A DNA stretch of 64,000 nt from Bicyclus anynana (GCF_947172395.1 NC_069087.1:14961107-15025106); one strand, 5' to 3'. Shown: positions 11,340 through 22,770, counted from the first letter of the stretch. A program made the numbers and translations. Notes: a model not told the origin generated them from the sequence alone.

Positions 11340-11530
11340 TAAAGGCAAGCGAGCTCAAGTCTCCTCTTAGAATAAGAGGAGTTAAGGCAATAGTCCACCA
11401 CGCTGGCCCAACGCGGATTGGCAGATGCAATGATTCACACACGCAGAGTATTAAGAAAATTTTCTGGTATTCAGGTTTCCTTATGATGTTTTCCTTCACC
11501 GTTTGAGACACGTGATATTTAATATCTTGA
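11340..11530 (-). mobile_element. SINE-1 fragment, head missing
   Basis: Carries the gagctcaagtctcctc block, the ccaccacgctggccca block and the tttgagacacgtgatattta block in the order expected of minus orientation. Ends at about 11530 without a tRNA-like head. Confidence 0.85.
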
Positions 11531-12029
11531 ATACCCAAATACATATACCGATAACAAATTGTGAAAATGAAATCCATACCGGAACAGGAGCAACTGTATA
11601 TGCTCGATATCTTTTATTTTCTACAACCGTTGTTAAAAGCTGCAATGTCAAATAGGCTCGGTTGACTTTGTCCTCCAAAAGGCACCGAGATAGCGAATAA
11701 ATGAACTGTTCAATTTATTATGTCACATCGCACAACGCTGTTTTCAGAGGCATCAAAAGGTAAGCCAGTGAGGCGGAAATATGGCGCGCTTATTGCGAAA
11801 TTCAGCCAGCTTTGGGAGCAGCAGGCTCTCATTGTAGAGTCTCGTCAATTAGTCGTAACGATTACATCACTCCGCTGCTGTAACGGTGCTTATTTCCCCC
11901 GAGGCTGTTACCAATATACGGCGTCGTTCACTCTCGTGTCACTGCTAAATTATTTCATTTGTTGATGCAAACAGTGTTATACGAGTATTTGCTTTGGTGC
12001 GCAAAATTTATTAAAATTGGAAATTTAGT

Positions 12030-12265
12030 AGCTTTTTAACCGACTACAGAAAAGGAAGAAGTTTCTCAATGCGACCGTATGTACTCTATATATGTATTTT
12101 TTTATGTGTTCGCGGATAATTTCATCGTTTATGGACCGATTTCGATTATTCTTTTTTTGTTGGAAAGGAAATGGGTTTTGCCATGATAAAGACACCTGGG
12201 TGTCATGATGACATCCTATATAATCATCATATAGTATTTTAGCACTACAATATGTATTTGACAAA
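12030..12265 (+). repeat. R4 dispersed repeat (aaccgact type)
   Basis: Starts ttttaaccgactacagaaaa, then gtatg, tttatggaccgatttcgatt, attctttttttgtt and a gatgacatcct-like end. Related to 54856-55090 inside the composite element of the ERK intron. The 79-codon minus frame across it is a shadow. The flanking stretch 11531-12029 holds nothing recognised. Confidence 0.6.
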
Positions 12266-12599
12266 GCTCGTTCGGGGTAGAATACTTATTTCTTCAGCCA
12301 AGCACCGTTTCTGTCTTCCAGTCTGTAGGGAATGGTTCCCGATGTTATTATAGTCACATGAGGCAGTTGTTACCTTCGATTACATTTCATGTTAATGGAT
12401 ATGTCATTTTGTAAGACTTGTTATTTGCGAAGTACCTATTGCTCTGTTTTTAGACGATGATTGCTATCAGGTGGGTCAGAATCAGAATCAGAATTTAATT
12501 TCTTATCTATATGCAATAAATATTACATTTTATACACAAAGACCTTTTTGTTCTTATATCAAAGGCTTATATTTGGACCAGCTGAACTGATTTTAGCGG

Positions 12600-12730
12600 A
12601 ACTTTCACTGGACGATAATAATAGGCCATGGAGCAATATAAAGAGGCTATGGAGCAATATAGGCTACTTTATATCCCAAAAAAATTCACAGTTACCGCGG
12701 GATTTGTAACAAACTGAATTTCACGTGTAC
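12600..12730 (+). repeat. R2 partial copy
   Basis: Retains ggctactttatatcccaaaa, accgcgggatttgtaac and aactgaatttcacg from the second half of R2. The sequence 12740-13255 that follows shows nothing I can assign. Confidence 0.5.
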
Positions 12731-13257
12731 GAAGTAGCGGGACAAAATACGTTTACATAATATGGAGTAGCATATTCTCAGTCATATGCCAACAGTAGAG
12801 TATAATAATAATAAAAGAAAACCTTGAAAAAGTGGTTGTACTTTTTAAAAACCAACCATTTTTAATACTAGACTAACCGAGGAGAACTCATTAACCATTT
12901 ATATAATAAAGCGAAAGTTTTCCATTTAATTAAGTCTGTTCTGCAGTTCTGAGTTAATCTGTGCATAATTTAATAGATAACAAGAAAGTTCTTCATTATG
13001 ATATAAAGTTTTCACAATATAAAATTAGTTAATGTATTCTTACCTAAAGGTATTTTACCTATCTCTGGTGTATGAGGGTAAAAGTATTTTAAACGCGTTC
13101 ATTATAATTTTGCGCCTTATTTATCATGTGAGTGAATTTAATTATCATTTTAATTACGTCACTCTCACTAGTGCTAGTCTGCTAGTACTTCGAAAATGAA
13201 TGTAAGATTTCATCCCCCTTTAAACCCCTAATACTACTAATATTACATTATATTTTA

Positions 13258-13390
13258 TACCAGCCGATGCAGTTCCCGTTACCGTGAGAATATAGTGATA
13301 AAATATAGCCTTTGACAGTCTTAAATAACGTGACTTTTTAGTGGTAAAATAATTTTTAAAATCGTCTCAGTAGATCCAGAGATTTATTTC
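13258..13390 (+). repeat. R1 diverged copy
   Basis: Keeps agttcccgttaccgtgagaa, gataaaatatagcc and cagtagatccagaga. Strongly decayed. Confidence 0.5.
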
Positions 13391-13799
13391 ATATAATTTA
13401 TACACTAATATAACTTGAAACTGGAAGATTTTCTTACGAACATTTAATCCCTATCTATTTATAACTGCAAAAAGTAGCCTATGTACTGCTCCAAGGTACA
13501 ATTCATCTCTATACCTACTTTATCTCACATGAATTCGTAAGGTCCATACATCAACTTTCGACAGGCTAGGTATCTTGTTATTTTTATTAGGAACCTTGTG
13601 GGCATTGTGGCGATGATTTACTACGTACATTACCTTTTTCAACATCCCAAAGGATATATTTTTTGTTATCTCACGTGATAATAAATAAATTACATTAAAT
13701 ATTTACTTAAAGGGTTAACTATGCTGAATATCGGCAATGCATTAGTTAGGTTACTCGTATGAACATCTAATTTTAAATATACTTTCTGACTGACTACCA

Positions 13800-14065
13800 T
13801 TAGGGAGAAGCCACACGGTGCGGTGTGATCGCGGCGCGGCGCCGGAGCGGTGCCGCTGCGGTGCCCCGCATACAAATATCGATGCGGCGCCGCGCCACAG
13901 GCACACTTTCTGCTACGGGCTGCACTACGGCGCCGCAAACTGACATAGGCGTATATAGCGAGTTGGCCGGGTGGGCCGGGCCCACCCAAGAATGGTCCAG
14001 TGCCCGTATATAGCGGGTGGGCCGGGCCCAACCAAGAATGGTCCAGTGCCCACCCCACTGGGCTA
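13800..14065. repeat. GC-rich patch with a short tandem duplication
   Basis: The first half (13815-13935) is an irregular mix of gcggcg, ccggagc and ggtgccgctgcggtg motifs. The second half holds two adjacent copies of a unit of about 50 bases built on gtatatagcg, gggtgggccgggccca and caagaatggtccagtgccc (near 13950 and 14005). The long minus-strand frame (13690-14115) and the frames on both strands inside it come from the lack of AT-rich stops and do not look like a protein. Confidence 0.7.
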
Positions 14066-14481
14066 CCGATTTGAAATTCTATGATGGACGCGGAAATACT
14101 AATAATTTTACACAAAATATCATTTAAAGTATAAAAATATAACCATTACAACTTATAATAAAGAAAAAGATTTTGAAAAATATATTAAGAGCTTTTCGGA
14201 TACCTACCCTAGATACAAAGAAAAAATAAAATTAGTCGAGTCATATCAGAGTTCTGCGTCCACAAATATTGTTAACGAAATTTTTATATTGAGTGTCTAC
14301 TCTGTTCAGTAATATGTAGGCACTGGGCTCACCCCAGGAAGTAATCCTAGATACTAGGTTCAGTGGAGTCGTTTAATCCTATTATATTTGCTCGGCTACT
14401 CCCTGCAGTTTGCTCCTGGCGACCGTGCCTGGAGAGCTTCGGCCCTGTTCGCATTAATATAGGATTTCTGATTTTTTTTTA

Positions 14482-14757
14482 TTCTTTACAAATTAACCCT
14501 TGACTACAATCTCACCTAATGGTAAGTGATGATGCGATTTAAGATAGAAGCGGGCTAATTTGCTAAGAGGAGGATGAAAATCCACTCCCGTTTCGGTTTA
14601 TACACGACATCGTACCGAAACGCTAAATCAGTTGGCGGTACGCCTTTGGCGGTAGAATGGTAACTAGCCACAGCCGAAGTCTCCTACCAGCCACACCTGG
14701 AAAAACCAATGGGATCGAACCCATGATCTCCGTCTTGTAAATCCAGAGGCCGTCATA
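14482..14757 (-). mobile_element. SINE-2 copy, head damaged
   Basis: The tail (cttgactacaatctcac), gatgatgcga, ggatgaaaatccac, tacacgacatcgtaccgaaa, ggcggtacg and aactagccac blocks are all present. Most of the tRNA-like head is lost by a deletion between ggatcgaaccca and ccagaggccgtc. Minus orientation. The segment 14080-14480 to its left shows nothing recognised, and a partial R1 copy in minus orientation follows at about 14870-14970. Confidence 0.8.
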
Positions 14758-15155
14758 ATGAAGCTATTCTGCCATATCGCTATACTTACATTGTAAATGC
14801 GGAAGTGAGTTTGTTTGTTTCACAAGCTTACAAGGCTGGATCACTTTAAAAAAAAATCATATGTGAAAAGCTACATTATAAGCGAGTAATTAGGATATAA
14901 TTTATCCCCGTATTCTCATGGGAACGAGAACTACGCGATTGAAATCGTGGGGCGTCTGCTTGTGTTCATAATATTTGTGAAAAATAAAAGGACAACATCA
15001 TAAATATAAGTAAACAAAATAAATTTTACGTCAATGAAATAAAAATATGCCTTCCCTCGGCTTCATTCACGTGTATCTTTGGATTTTTCCATTAGATCTT
15101 TTTGACCGAATATAAGTTCAAACCGCAGCAAAGAAAAGGAAGCATACCTTAACTT

Positions 15156-15335
15156 ATCAGCCGATAGATGTCTACTGATGGACAAGGCCTCTTGGATGGA
15201 CCTCTAAGCCCAACGGTCTCGAGCCGCCAGCATCCAGCAGCTCCCTGCAACTCGCTTGATATCCTCGGTCCACCTAGTCGGTCGGGGGGGTCGATCAACA
15301 CTGCACTTTCCGGTGCGGGATGGCGAAGCATGGTG
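15156..15335 (-). mobile_element. RTE-like LINE 3' fragment
   Basis: The minus strand keeps the 3' end of the RTE family seen at 8131: a remnant of the GRPP-type proline patch (ggaccgaccgac region), a ggaccgaggatatcaag block, gctgctggatgctggc, and a tail corresponding to ggacatcta(t/c)cggctgat. The frames over it are remnants or shadows. Confidence 0.7.
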
Positions 15336-15399
15336 AGACTCAAATCTAAATCCTCTTCCATCACGAGAAAGGCCAAGCTATGGTGACTCGTAGATATTA

Positions 15400-16880
15400 A
15401 AGATATGCTGGTGAAGATGACGTCAACCGTAGGAATTATGACAACTATGTCAGTCTCTCTACCATTTATAACTTTGATTTTCAGCTACACGTACGTCATT
15501 GTACAAGAGTCTGCCATAGCCAGACTTATCCTACCATATCCAGGCAAATATATTTGTGAGCCCATGTTCGTACTGTCATACATATCTATACATAAGTAGT
15601 TAGTTATATTTTTCTTTGTATTTGTATATTATACGTTTATTTATATATATTGCCTTCCCGCTCTTTCTCTGCAGACCTGTCATCAGGGGTTGCGTGTTAT
15701 ACCATAGATGATACATTATATATTGAGATAGATACGCAACTCGCATTTCAGTTAAAAAATTTATGTACCGTGATCACTAGATGGCGCATTCTAATTAGAT
15801 TTATTGGCTACCCATAGATGGCGTTCTCTCTACGAGTACAATCTATATTTTAGTTGTATGACTATTGCTGTTGGTTTACCTTAATTCTTATATATTATTA
15901 ATGAAAAAAATTTAACATAAACATAATATTTACAAAATCACCTATTTCACTATATAATACTAATGTACCCAAATATTTAAAATTGCCAAATTTTATAAAT
16001 ATATAGAAATAAGGAAAACAAACTGCAATAATCCTTCAAATATTAAAGGATTTTTAATCAAAGAAAGAAAAGAAGATTCTTATTATTCAACGATTTATTT
16101 TTTTCTTTTGTGATTATGAAAATATCTTAATGCACTTCAGCAGCCTGATAACATTAGTGCACCAACTATGAATATTGACGTTTAGGATTATAAATAACCA
16201 CTGATAACATCTACACACTGGTCACCTTTGAGAACACGTAAAATTGCTGGCGACATTTTCGCCACGCCGTTTCGCGACACACCGGGCCGCCTTCTGAGCA
16301 TAGTTCCGATGGTGGTCGAGCATGTTCCATGGTTAATTATTAATTATGCACACCAAATCCACAAGTAATACCCATTATAATCACTTATTTGTACCGATTA
16401 CATCTTATTTTAATATTTTTCGTTCACCACTGTCACCAAGTTTTAAACAACATGTCACTATAGCAACAACAGAAAAAATTCAAAGACAGCTAAACTGTCA
16501 TATTTGAAACTATATTTTTTAAAATTTTCATAGTTTGGAAGTGACAGGAGTGATTTTAATCAAATAATGTGCTTCATGCGTGCCATCTATACTGTGCCTG
16601 AGAAAACTTCGTTTAAGTTTTTGTACCGTGAGCGCTGGAAGACAGCACTTCATACAAAATATTTTACGTAAGCGAACTGTGCGGAAGTTTCACCCCCATG
16701 TGTTATACATTTATTCGCAATTTGAGATTTTACTTATACCATTTGTAACGACAAACGTTACCGTGGCATAGAGTACTACTAGCGAAATCTAGAATCTATA
16801 CTTATAACACGAATTCTGTACATTTTGTACATTCTGTACAATAAAGATATTTTAAAAATTTTTGTTGGGGGGCATTACAT
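15400..16880. other. Mostly unassigned sequence
   Basis: No host exon recognised. A short GC-richer stretch at 16235-16330 has an open minus frame but neither family nor splice context that I can defend. A repeated pair of motifs (ttatgtaccgtga and agatggcg near 15760-15825; a related gtaccgtgagcgc at 16623) suggests an old repeat. Confidence 0.4.
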
Positions 16881-16884
16881 AATC

Positions 16885-17275
16885 GATACTGAAGCTAAAA
16901 ATATTTTTTTTTAGATTTTTGTCTGTCTGTCTGTCCGTGTTTTTTTGTTATTCGGGCATCACTACCTGAAACTACTGAATGAATTCAAATGAAACTTGGC
17001 ACGGTTTAAAACCATAATACGGAGAAGGTTATAGGATACTTTTTATTGTGAAAATAAAATAAGGAAGGGGTGGAATAGGGGTTGAAAGTTTGTATGGAAA
17101 ATCCTTCATTTTTAGAGTTACAGTTTTAAAAATTTGTTCATAAATCTTAAAAAAAAATAGAAAATATAATGAGACCCAAAAATTTTTAAAATTCAAACTC
17201 TAAAGTGGTGAAATAGGGCTTGAAAGTTTACATCGATTTCCACGCGGACGAAGACGCGGGCGTCCGCTAGTAATA
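16885..17275 (-). repeat. R3 dispersed repeat, long copy
   Basis: On the minus strand it begins tagcggacgcccgcgtcttc and gtccgcgtggaaatcg, then gtaaactttcaagccc, and runs down to a decayed end rich in T near 16900. Same start as 54607. Non-coding. Confidence 0.7.
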
Positions 17276-17711
17276 CATAAAATGAGGAATATCTGACCAC
17301 ACACGTTCATGTCCATGATGTGAAACGATATATGCGTCGATGGCTGTGGCACGTCGGATGCATATTCAACGACGTCAATTTTCATGCAAGGCGCGTTTAC
17401 TGCGGACAACCTCTCTACGACCAAAATTTGATAACAAGCGCTCTGGCTCGTGTGGACTACTAATACAATTTGTTAAGGATAACTTAATTTTGTAGGAGAG
17501 ATAATAATATCAAAATCTAGCTTCTACATTACACCGTTATGACTATCAGCCTATTTTCACGGCTCTCTAAAGGGTCGCCCCCCTATACACTAGTGGTGAT
17601 ATGGAGCTTATACTCACCATGCTGTTTTAGTAGGGGTTTAATAATTTTTGAACAACTTGCATCAATAACGAGGTAATCAAAAATGGTTACTAACCAACTG
17701 TTATTTTTATA

Positions 17712-17888
17712 TAATATGCTTAATTAAGAGTTATACAACTTAACAGCCGCATTATCCTACAAATTGTGTGGTGTATTATCTCGTTCTAAAGCTCAGAAGT
17801 ATTTATTACGTAACCATGTTAGCTACCAGAATCAGGAAATTTTGTAGATCGTCTCATTAAGATAAAGCTACTCACGAAAAAATTAGCA
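17712..17888 (+). repeat. R6 dispersed repeat, first part, split by a SINE
   Basis: Shares gttatacaacttaacagcc, cattatcctacaaattgt, tagctaccagaatca and a(t/a)g(a/a)agctact with 58428-58600. The second part appears after the SINE-1 copy (gtaaaaatgctccccggatcct at about 18245-18266, matching tgattctcggatcct near 58610), which shows that the SINE inserted into R6. Confidence 0.65.
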
Positions 17889-17889
17889 G

Positions 17890-18194
17890 AGCCGTGATAG
17901 CCCAGTGGATATGACCTCTGCCTCCGATTCCGGAGGGTGTGGGTTCGAATCCGGTCCGGGGCATGCACCTCCAACTTTTCAGTTGTGTGCATTTTAAGAA
18001 ATTAAATATCACGTGTCTCATCGGTGAAGGAAAACATCGTGAGGAAACCTGCATACCAGAGAATTTCTTAATTCTCTGCGTGTGTGAAGTCTACCAATCC
18101 GCATTGGGCCAGCGTGGTGGACTATTGGCCTAACCCCTCTCATTCTGAGAGGAGACTCGAGCTCAGCAGTGAGCCGTATATGGGTTGATAACGA
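17890..18194 (+). mobile_element. SINE-1 copy, full length, best head
   Basis: The clearest copy of the family. Head: agccgtgatagcccagtgga (A box tagcccagtgg), then gggttcgaatcc (B box) 35 to 45 bases later, then a body with catgcacctccaacttttca, gcattttaagaaatt, cacgtgtctca, an inner inverted repeat (agagaatt/aattctct), cattgggccagcgtggtgga and gagaggagactcgagctcag, ending gggttgataacgac. No poly(A). An internal RNA polymerase III promoter of tRNA type is therefore visible, but transcription is not shown. Inserted in R6. Confidence 0.9.
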
Positions 18195-18893
18195 CGAATC
18201 ATGGTAAAAATAAAGCGTTAGCTTTGAACGATGTCTGTTCTGTGGTAAAAATGCTCCCCGGATCCTAGACCATGACAATAAGACCGCTATTACCTAATGA
18301 CAATGAGCCATTAAGACATTAGCGATGGGCAATGCATAAACTCAGTTTGTAATTATCGTAATTCATCCAACAAATAATCAGTGGCATCAGTTTCCAGATA
18401 CGCGGCAAAATGTATAAAAATAAATAATGACTAAGCAACCTACCGACAGATCAACAAATTGATTAATGAAAATTACTCTTACACTTGTAAGCTGGAAAGG
18501 GCCGTCTGAACTATACATAATAGGTATTTGTCTCCAAGGATTAATTCGGTATTAGTCGTCCCTAGATTATCATCTTCAAAGGGAATCTACGATGTTTTGT
18601 TACGGCTTTGTTCGTGGTAATGTAGTTTTTTTTCTATAACGATGGTTTTATATCTCGACAGTATGAGTGTCATGTTTGTGTGACTGAGAAAGATATAGAC
18701 GACTTTGAAACTCACATTGTGGAGTTACTAAAACTTCGTAATAGAGTAGCGATTAATTTAAAAGAAAATTTTATTGAATGTCTTAAATATTATTTGTACG
18801 TACCATTGTTAATGCAATTTGCAAATTATTATCGATTAATTATTATATTTAAACAGTTTAATGTATTCAATAAGGAATTGGAGCTAACTTATC

Positions 18894-19190
18894 CTAATAA
18901 CTATACAAATCATGCCCACGTGGAATGGTGGCAAGAATACTGGCTGCATTTCCGCGCTGGACAGTCAAACTGATCCGTTGCGCAAAAAAACGAGCCATCC
19001 CTTCTGTCACCAGTCGAGGCAACTAGCCGCGGTAAAATGATTCGGTGAAATTTTTTGGCACTGCCACTCCATGGCCTCCATGGCAAAAGGTACAAATATG
19101 TAACTCTCAGTCAGAGAGGCATTCTTGTACCACTTGCCGGTTTCAGCTTTTTCTGCTGCGTCTCCCGGTCTTGATACTGTCAATTGCAAA
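18894..19190 (-). pseudogene. Retrotransposon reverse transcriptase C-terminal remnant, frameshifted
   Basis: The minus strand reads AEKAETGKWYKNASLTESY and then FVPFAMEAME in one frame (19189 to about 19085), shifts frame to RLVASTGDRRDGSFF, and shifts again to AQRISLTVQRGNAASILATI with a stop at 18894-18896. The order FVPFA, TGD, QRISL, QRGNAAS matches the C-terminal end of reverse-transcriptase polyproteins common in invertebrate genomes. With at least two frameshifts it cannot code. The plus-strand frame at 18680-18973 overlaps it and its last third is only the opposite strand of this remnant. Confidence 0.75.
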
Positions 19191-19520
19191 TTATCAAATT
19201 AAATGAAACCATTAAGAGGTGATTTTTTATGATGATCCGTTTTTAGCTTATCGTATTCTTCATCATGCTCTTCATCCCTCAACCACTCATCAACAAACAA
19301 AAAATAAATACATTAACGTAAATCAAATTACTTTCAATTTCATACAGAAACGGAGTTATGGTGCAAACTCGGTGCAAATACGATCGAAGTAAATGAAATC
19401 GCGGGCGATATCATTTTTAAATCAGATCAAAATATCACTCTGATTCGAAATTTGCGGGAGTAAAAATTTGTTGTCTGTTTCAAAATAATAGGTTTTTTAA
19501 AACTTAAGTGTAATAAACTA

Positions 19521-19836
19521 AACAAAGTGATGTTTACAATTGAGAGAGAGTTGAAACCTAGTCCTGTGGCGACTAAAATNNNNNNNNNNNNNNNNNNNNN
19601 NNNNNNNNNNNNNNNNNNNNNNNNNNNNNNNNNNNNNNNNNNNNNNNNNNNNNNNNNNNNNNNNNNNNNNNNNNNNNNNNNNNNNNNNNNNNNNNNNNNN
19701 NNNNNNNNNNNNNNNNNNNNNNNNNNNNNNNNNNNNNNNNNNNNNNNNNNNNNNNNNNNNNNNNNNNNNNNNNNNNNNNAAAGTGATGTTTACAATTGAG
19801 AGAGAGTTGAAAACTGATCCTGTGGTGACTAAAATC
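19521..19836. repeat. Duplicated 56-base sequence on both sides of the assembly gap
   Basis: The 56 bases before the gap (aaagtgatgtttacaattga ... gactaaaat, ending 19579) reappear right after it (starting 19780) with four differences. Either a real tandem repeat runs through the gap or the two sides are two alleles placed in a row by the assembler. Confidence 0.9.
19580..19779. other. Assembly gap, 200 N
   Basis: Exactly 200 undetermined bases, a round number typical of a gap of unknown size. Any frame that runs through it is meaningless. Confidence 0.99.
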
Positions 19837-19839
19837 TAA

Positions 19840-20915
19840 ACGGGTTACCGTTGACCGTTAGTATATTAGTCGCACGTATCGTGTGCCATTGAGTATATAG
19901 GCCTCGATGTGCTAAAGTGCAAATCATCGACATATCAAGATAACACAAATAAGCTTTCTGACAAATTAAGATATCTGGGAGATAGATAGGTTATTGAGCA
20001 AAATATCGGTCGATTAAATCTCTTCTAAAAAGCTGAATCCAGAGTTTTATTTACTCTATAATAGTAAAAACTAAAATTAGTCGCTATAGTTTTTTGAACA
20101 CTTTTTAAAACAGGTTTTGCGATTGTAGTCACATTTACTTAAGGAAATAACTGCATACCTCTCGTTTCCAAAGTTAAGTTACACTCTCTACGCCGTGGAA
20201 GGCCGACGTAGAAGCTATATTAAACTCTTCAAAGTGCTACGACCTCGCTACAACAGCCGTAGCGCGTCGTAGCTATATCGCAACGAGATTAAATTGTTAG
20301 CTACGAAGCTTTATAAAGCTATTTCATAGACCGCAGCATTTCAACGCGAACTATTTGTATGTGACAGTGGAGAATGGTTTTATGTGAGCGATACATTTAT
20401 AGCAGTTAGTTAAATATTAGAAGTATAGTTGTCGAGAGGTTAACAAGTGGTACTTGGACATTGGCAATGACGAAACTATGATTATGGAGTACTTCTTGGA
20501 AAGGAAAGTAGAAATTATATGACGTAAAGGTTTTGATATCAAAATAATTTCGTTCATTTGTTCAAATTCACCGTTATTTTTAGCAGAATTTATTCATGCA
20601 TCCACACAAATATTTCAATTGCTAAAGTTAATTTGTTATACTTTCACATTTACATTACTGTACTGGTTATCCTGAAATTTTACTTACACGTTGTCAGGGT
20701 AATAAAGACAGTATTGTTCCCAAAAAAAAGTTCTAGACGCGAGTGGAACTACTAATAGCTTTTTAAGTAGGTAAGGATATGCTATACGTGTAAGTATATG
20801 ATAAATTATATTTATTAGGTAAAAACCCGTATTATTTTAATTTGTAGTTTGCTGCAGCGAGACGCCATTGCGTCATTTTATAAAAAGAAATGGATCAAAA
20901 ATGTTGACCGCGAAC
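19840..20915. other. No gene recognised
   Basis: Apart from a run of short gctacg/cgtagc-type inverted motifs at 20180-20290, I see nothing assignable. Confidence 0.45.
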
Positions 20916-20918
20916 AAA

Positions 20919-21005
20919 ATCTCATAAAAATGATATACGTCTAGCATTTTCCATTGAAATATGGCAGTATTTCAATGAGAAATGCTAGACCACGCTCTGT
21001 GAGAT
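20919..21005 (+). ncRNA. Possible pre-miRNA-like hairpin
   Basis: Two 22-base arms (20939-20960 and 20969-20990) pair with only two adjacent mismatches around an 8-base loop (atggcagt). An outer pair of atctca/tgagat (20919-20924 and 21000-21005) can extend the fold across an internal loop to about 87 bases. Size, arm length and loop fit an animal microRNA precursor. The sequence is not one I can assign to a named miRNA. A small foldback transposon remnant would look much the same, so this is only a candidate. Either strand could be transcribed. Confidence 0.3.
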
Positions 21006-21069
21006 ATCGAGTTTGCTCGAGTGTACTTACATGGTAATAGTTTCAAACACATGCTCCCTAATTTATTAT

Positions 21070-21195
21070 AATGCTAGCGGACGCCAGCGGCTTCGTCCGC
21101 GTGGAATTTTGTTTCTCACAAATCCCTCGAGAACCATGAATTTTCCGGGATAAAAAGTATTAATGGATGGTACAGGACCCGTGATGCTGTAATTT
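21070..21195 (+). repeat. R3 dispersed repeat, short copy
   Basis: Begins gctagcggacgccagcggct, tcgtccgcgtggaattt and continues to ttttccgggataaaaagta. Same start as the R3 copies at 16885 and 54607. The frame on the other strand is not a gene. Confidence 0.65.
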
Positions 21196-21199
21196 TTAC

Positions 21200-22770
21200 A
21201 TTTGTTTAAAAACTGACATCCTATAGATACACAAGGAAAGATAAAAAATAACCAAAGTGGTTGGTTATAAAGTAATTTATCCGAACTGCAAATTTTAAGA
21301 CCCCAATCATGTTGGGGAATGGAGCCACGAATTATGCGATAAAGTTGGCAACTTACCAGCAAGGTAGTTAGTAATGGGGTAAATCTCGGGGAAAATCACT
21401 GAGATTTTACGAGGAAAAGCTTGAACGGGCCATTAAAATCCTGAATATTCGTAGACGATTGAGTTCCATAAGATCCGGAGAAGATAAATTCTTTAAGCTT
21501 CTTAAGATTGATGTAATTATAGCAATTATAATCATATTTAAGTAATAATTCGCTGTTAGCAGTTTTAAAGTAATGTTTCAAAAGTATTGTTTATCGTTTT
21601 CCAATAATAATCTGAAATAATCTTGAAAAAATCTCTCCGTGGCGAGAAGTTCTCATGAGAAAGTGTTGACTGTTGGAAAAGATTTTATTTAATGTGGGGT
21701 TACTCTGCTATTGTGCACCTGGCTATTTGAGCGTAGTAAATACAGTATCAAGCAAGCTCTGCCAAAAGTACTCCTTGCTTCGTCATTATTATTGCTAAAT
21801 GTATCTCTTATTTTAATAAAATCATTTTATCATGCGAAATCCTTAAAAAAATAGTGCGGCCGAAGAATCCAGTGCCAATATAAACAAAATTATTATATAA
21901 GTTTTTCCATATTATAAAACTTATATTAATATCCAACCGTTAACCATGTAAGTTGGATTGTAATTTTTTCATACCCTTTGTATGTCTATAGATTATGTTA
22001 GGGATACCCAAAGCTGTATTATGCTAACATTGTAATATTGATATTCTTAAACGTTATATAACCGTTGTTATAAATATTATGCTTTACTTTCGTTCTGGTT
22101 TCCATTTGAACCTAGTTAGTTATCGATATGCAATATATATCAAAATAAAATATGGGGTAGTTTTATTCAAACAAACATAAATTACCAAATCAATAAAAAC
22201 ATGACACTTTTATCAATCAATCAATCAATTTTTATTTCGAAGAATTTCAGAATATAGTATATTTACATAGGTCTTATATATTATATTTAAACATATCCTG
22301 CCATTGTTTAAAAGTCACACCCAGCCCCGGCCTTCCCAATAACAAGTGAGCAAGTAGCTAAAGATCCAGTAGAATAGCTAGAAGTATTGATAGTTAGTAC
22401 AACAAACGGTTACAGACTGCACCGACAACGGTTATTAATACTGAACGAGGTTCGTATTTCGAAACGCAAAATCCATCTTCGCACGCGGGAAGTCAATTAG
22501 ACATCGTTCGGAAACGCGAAGCTGTGCCTATTTCAACATGAAACTGAAAGCATTGATTCACGCCGTTTCATAATGAAAGCCTCACCGCTCGTTTTGCCTT
22601 TTATCACCTCAATATTTCACGCGTAAAATAATTCTGGCACTGGCTGGAAATATTGTTAGAAGCGTTAAATTTTCATTACCAAAGTAATTTATGTACATAA
22701 AATTATATTTTATTAGGTAGTTTTCGTTGGCGTAATAACGGTATCGTGTTTTTCATGTTCGCGATGTTTC
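21200..22770. other. No gene recognised
   Basis: AT-rich. An (aatc)n run lies at 22205-22226. No exon or known repeat noticed. Confidence 0.45.

Noticed and set aside
11720..11965. 81-codon plus-strand frame starting MSHRTTLFSEASKGKP
   Set aside because: No family recognised, no splice context, mixed composition; too short to support as a gene.
13690..14115. 141-codon minus-strand frame
   Set aside because: It is open because the patch is GC-rich and lacks AT-rich stops; other strands and frames are open there too, and the content is low-complexity Ala/Gly/Pro/Arg from repeats.
17890..17965. Possible tRNA gene with A and B boxes
   Set aside because: It is the head of SINE-1, present in several copies with the same downstream body.
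18662..18973. A plus-strand frame that starts YECHVC and could follow a splice acceptor (ctcgacag at 18654-18661), like the beginning of a C2H2 zinc finger
   Set aside because: The second histidine of a zinc finger is missing, the middle is plain AT-rich sequence, and the last third is the opposite strand of a retrotransposon remnant. No neighbouring exons were found.
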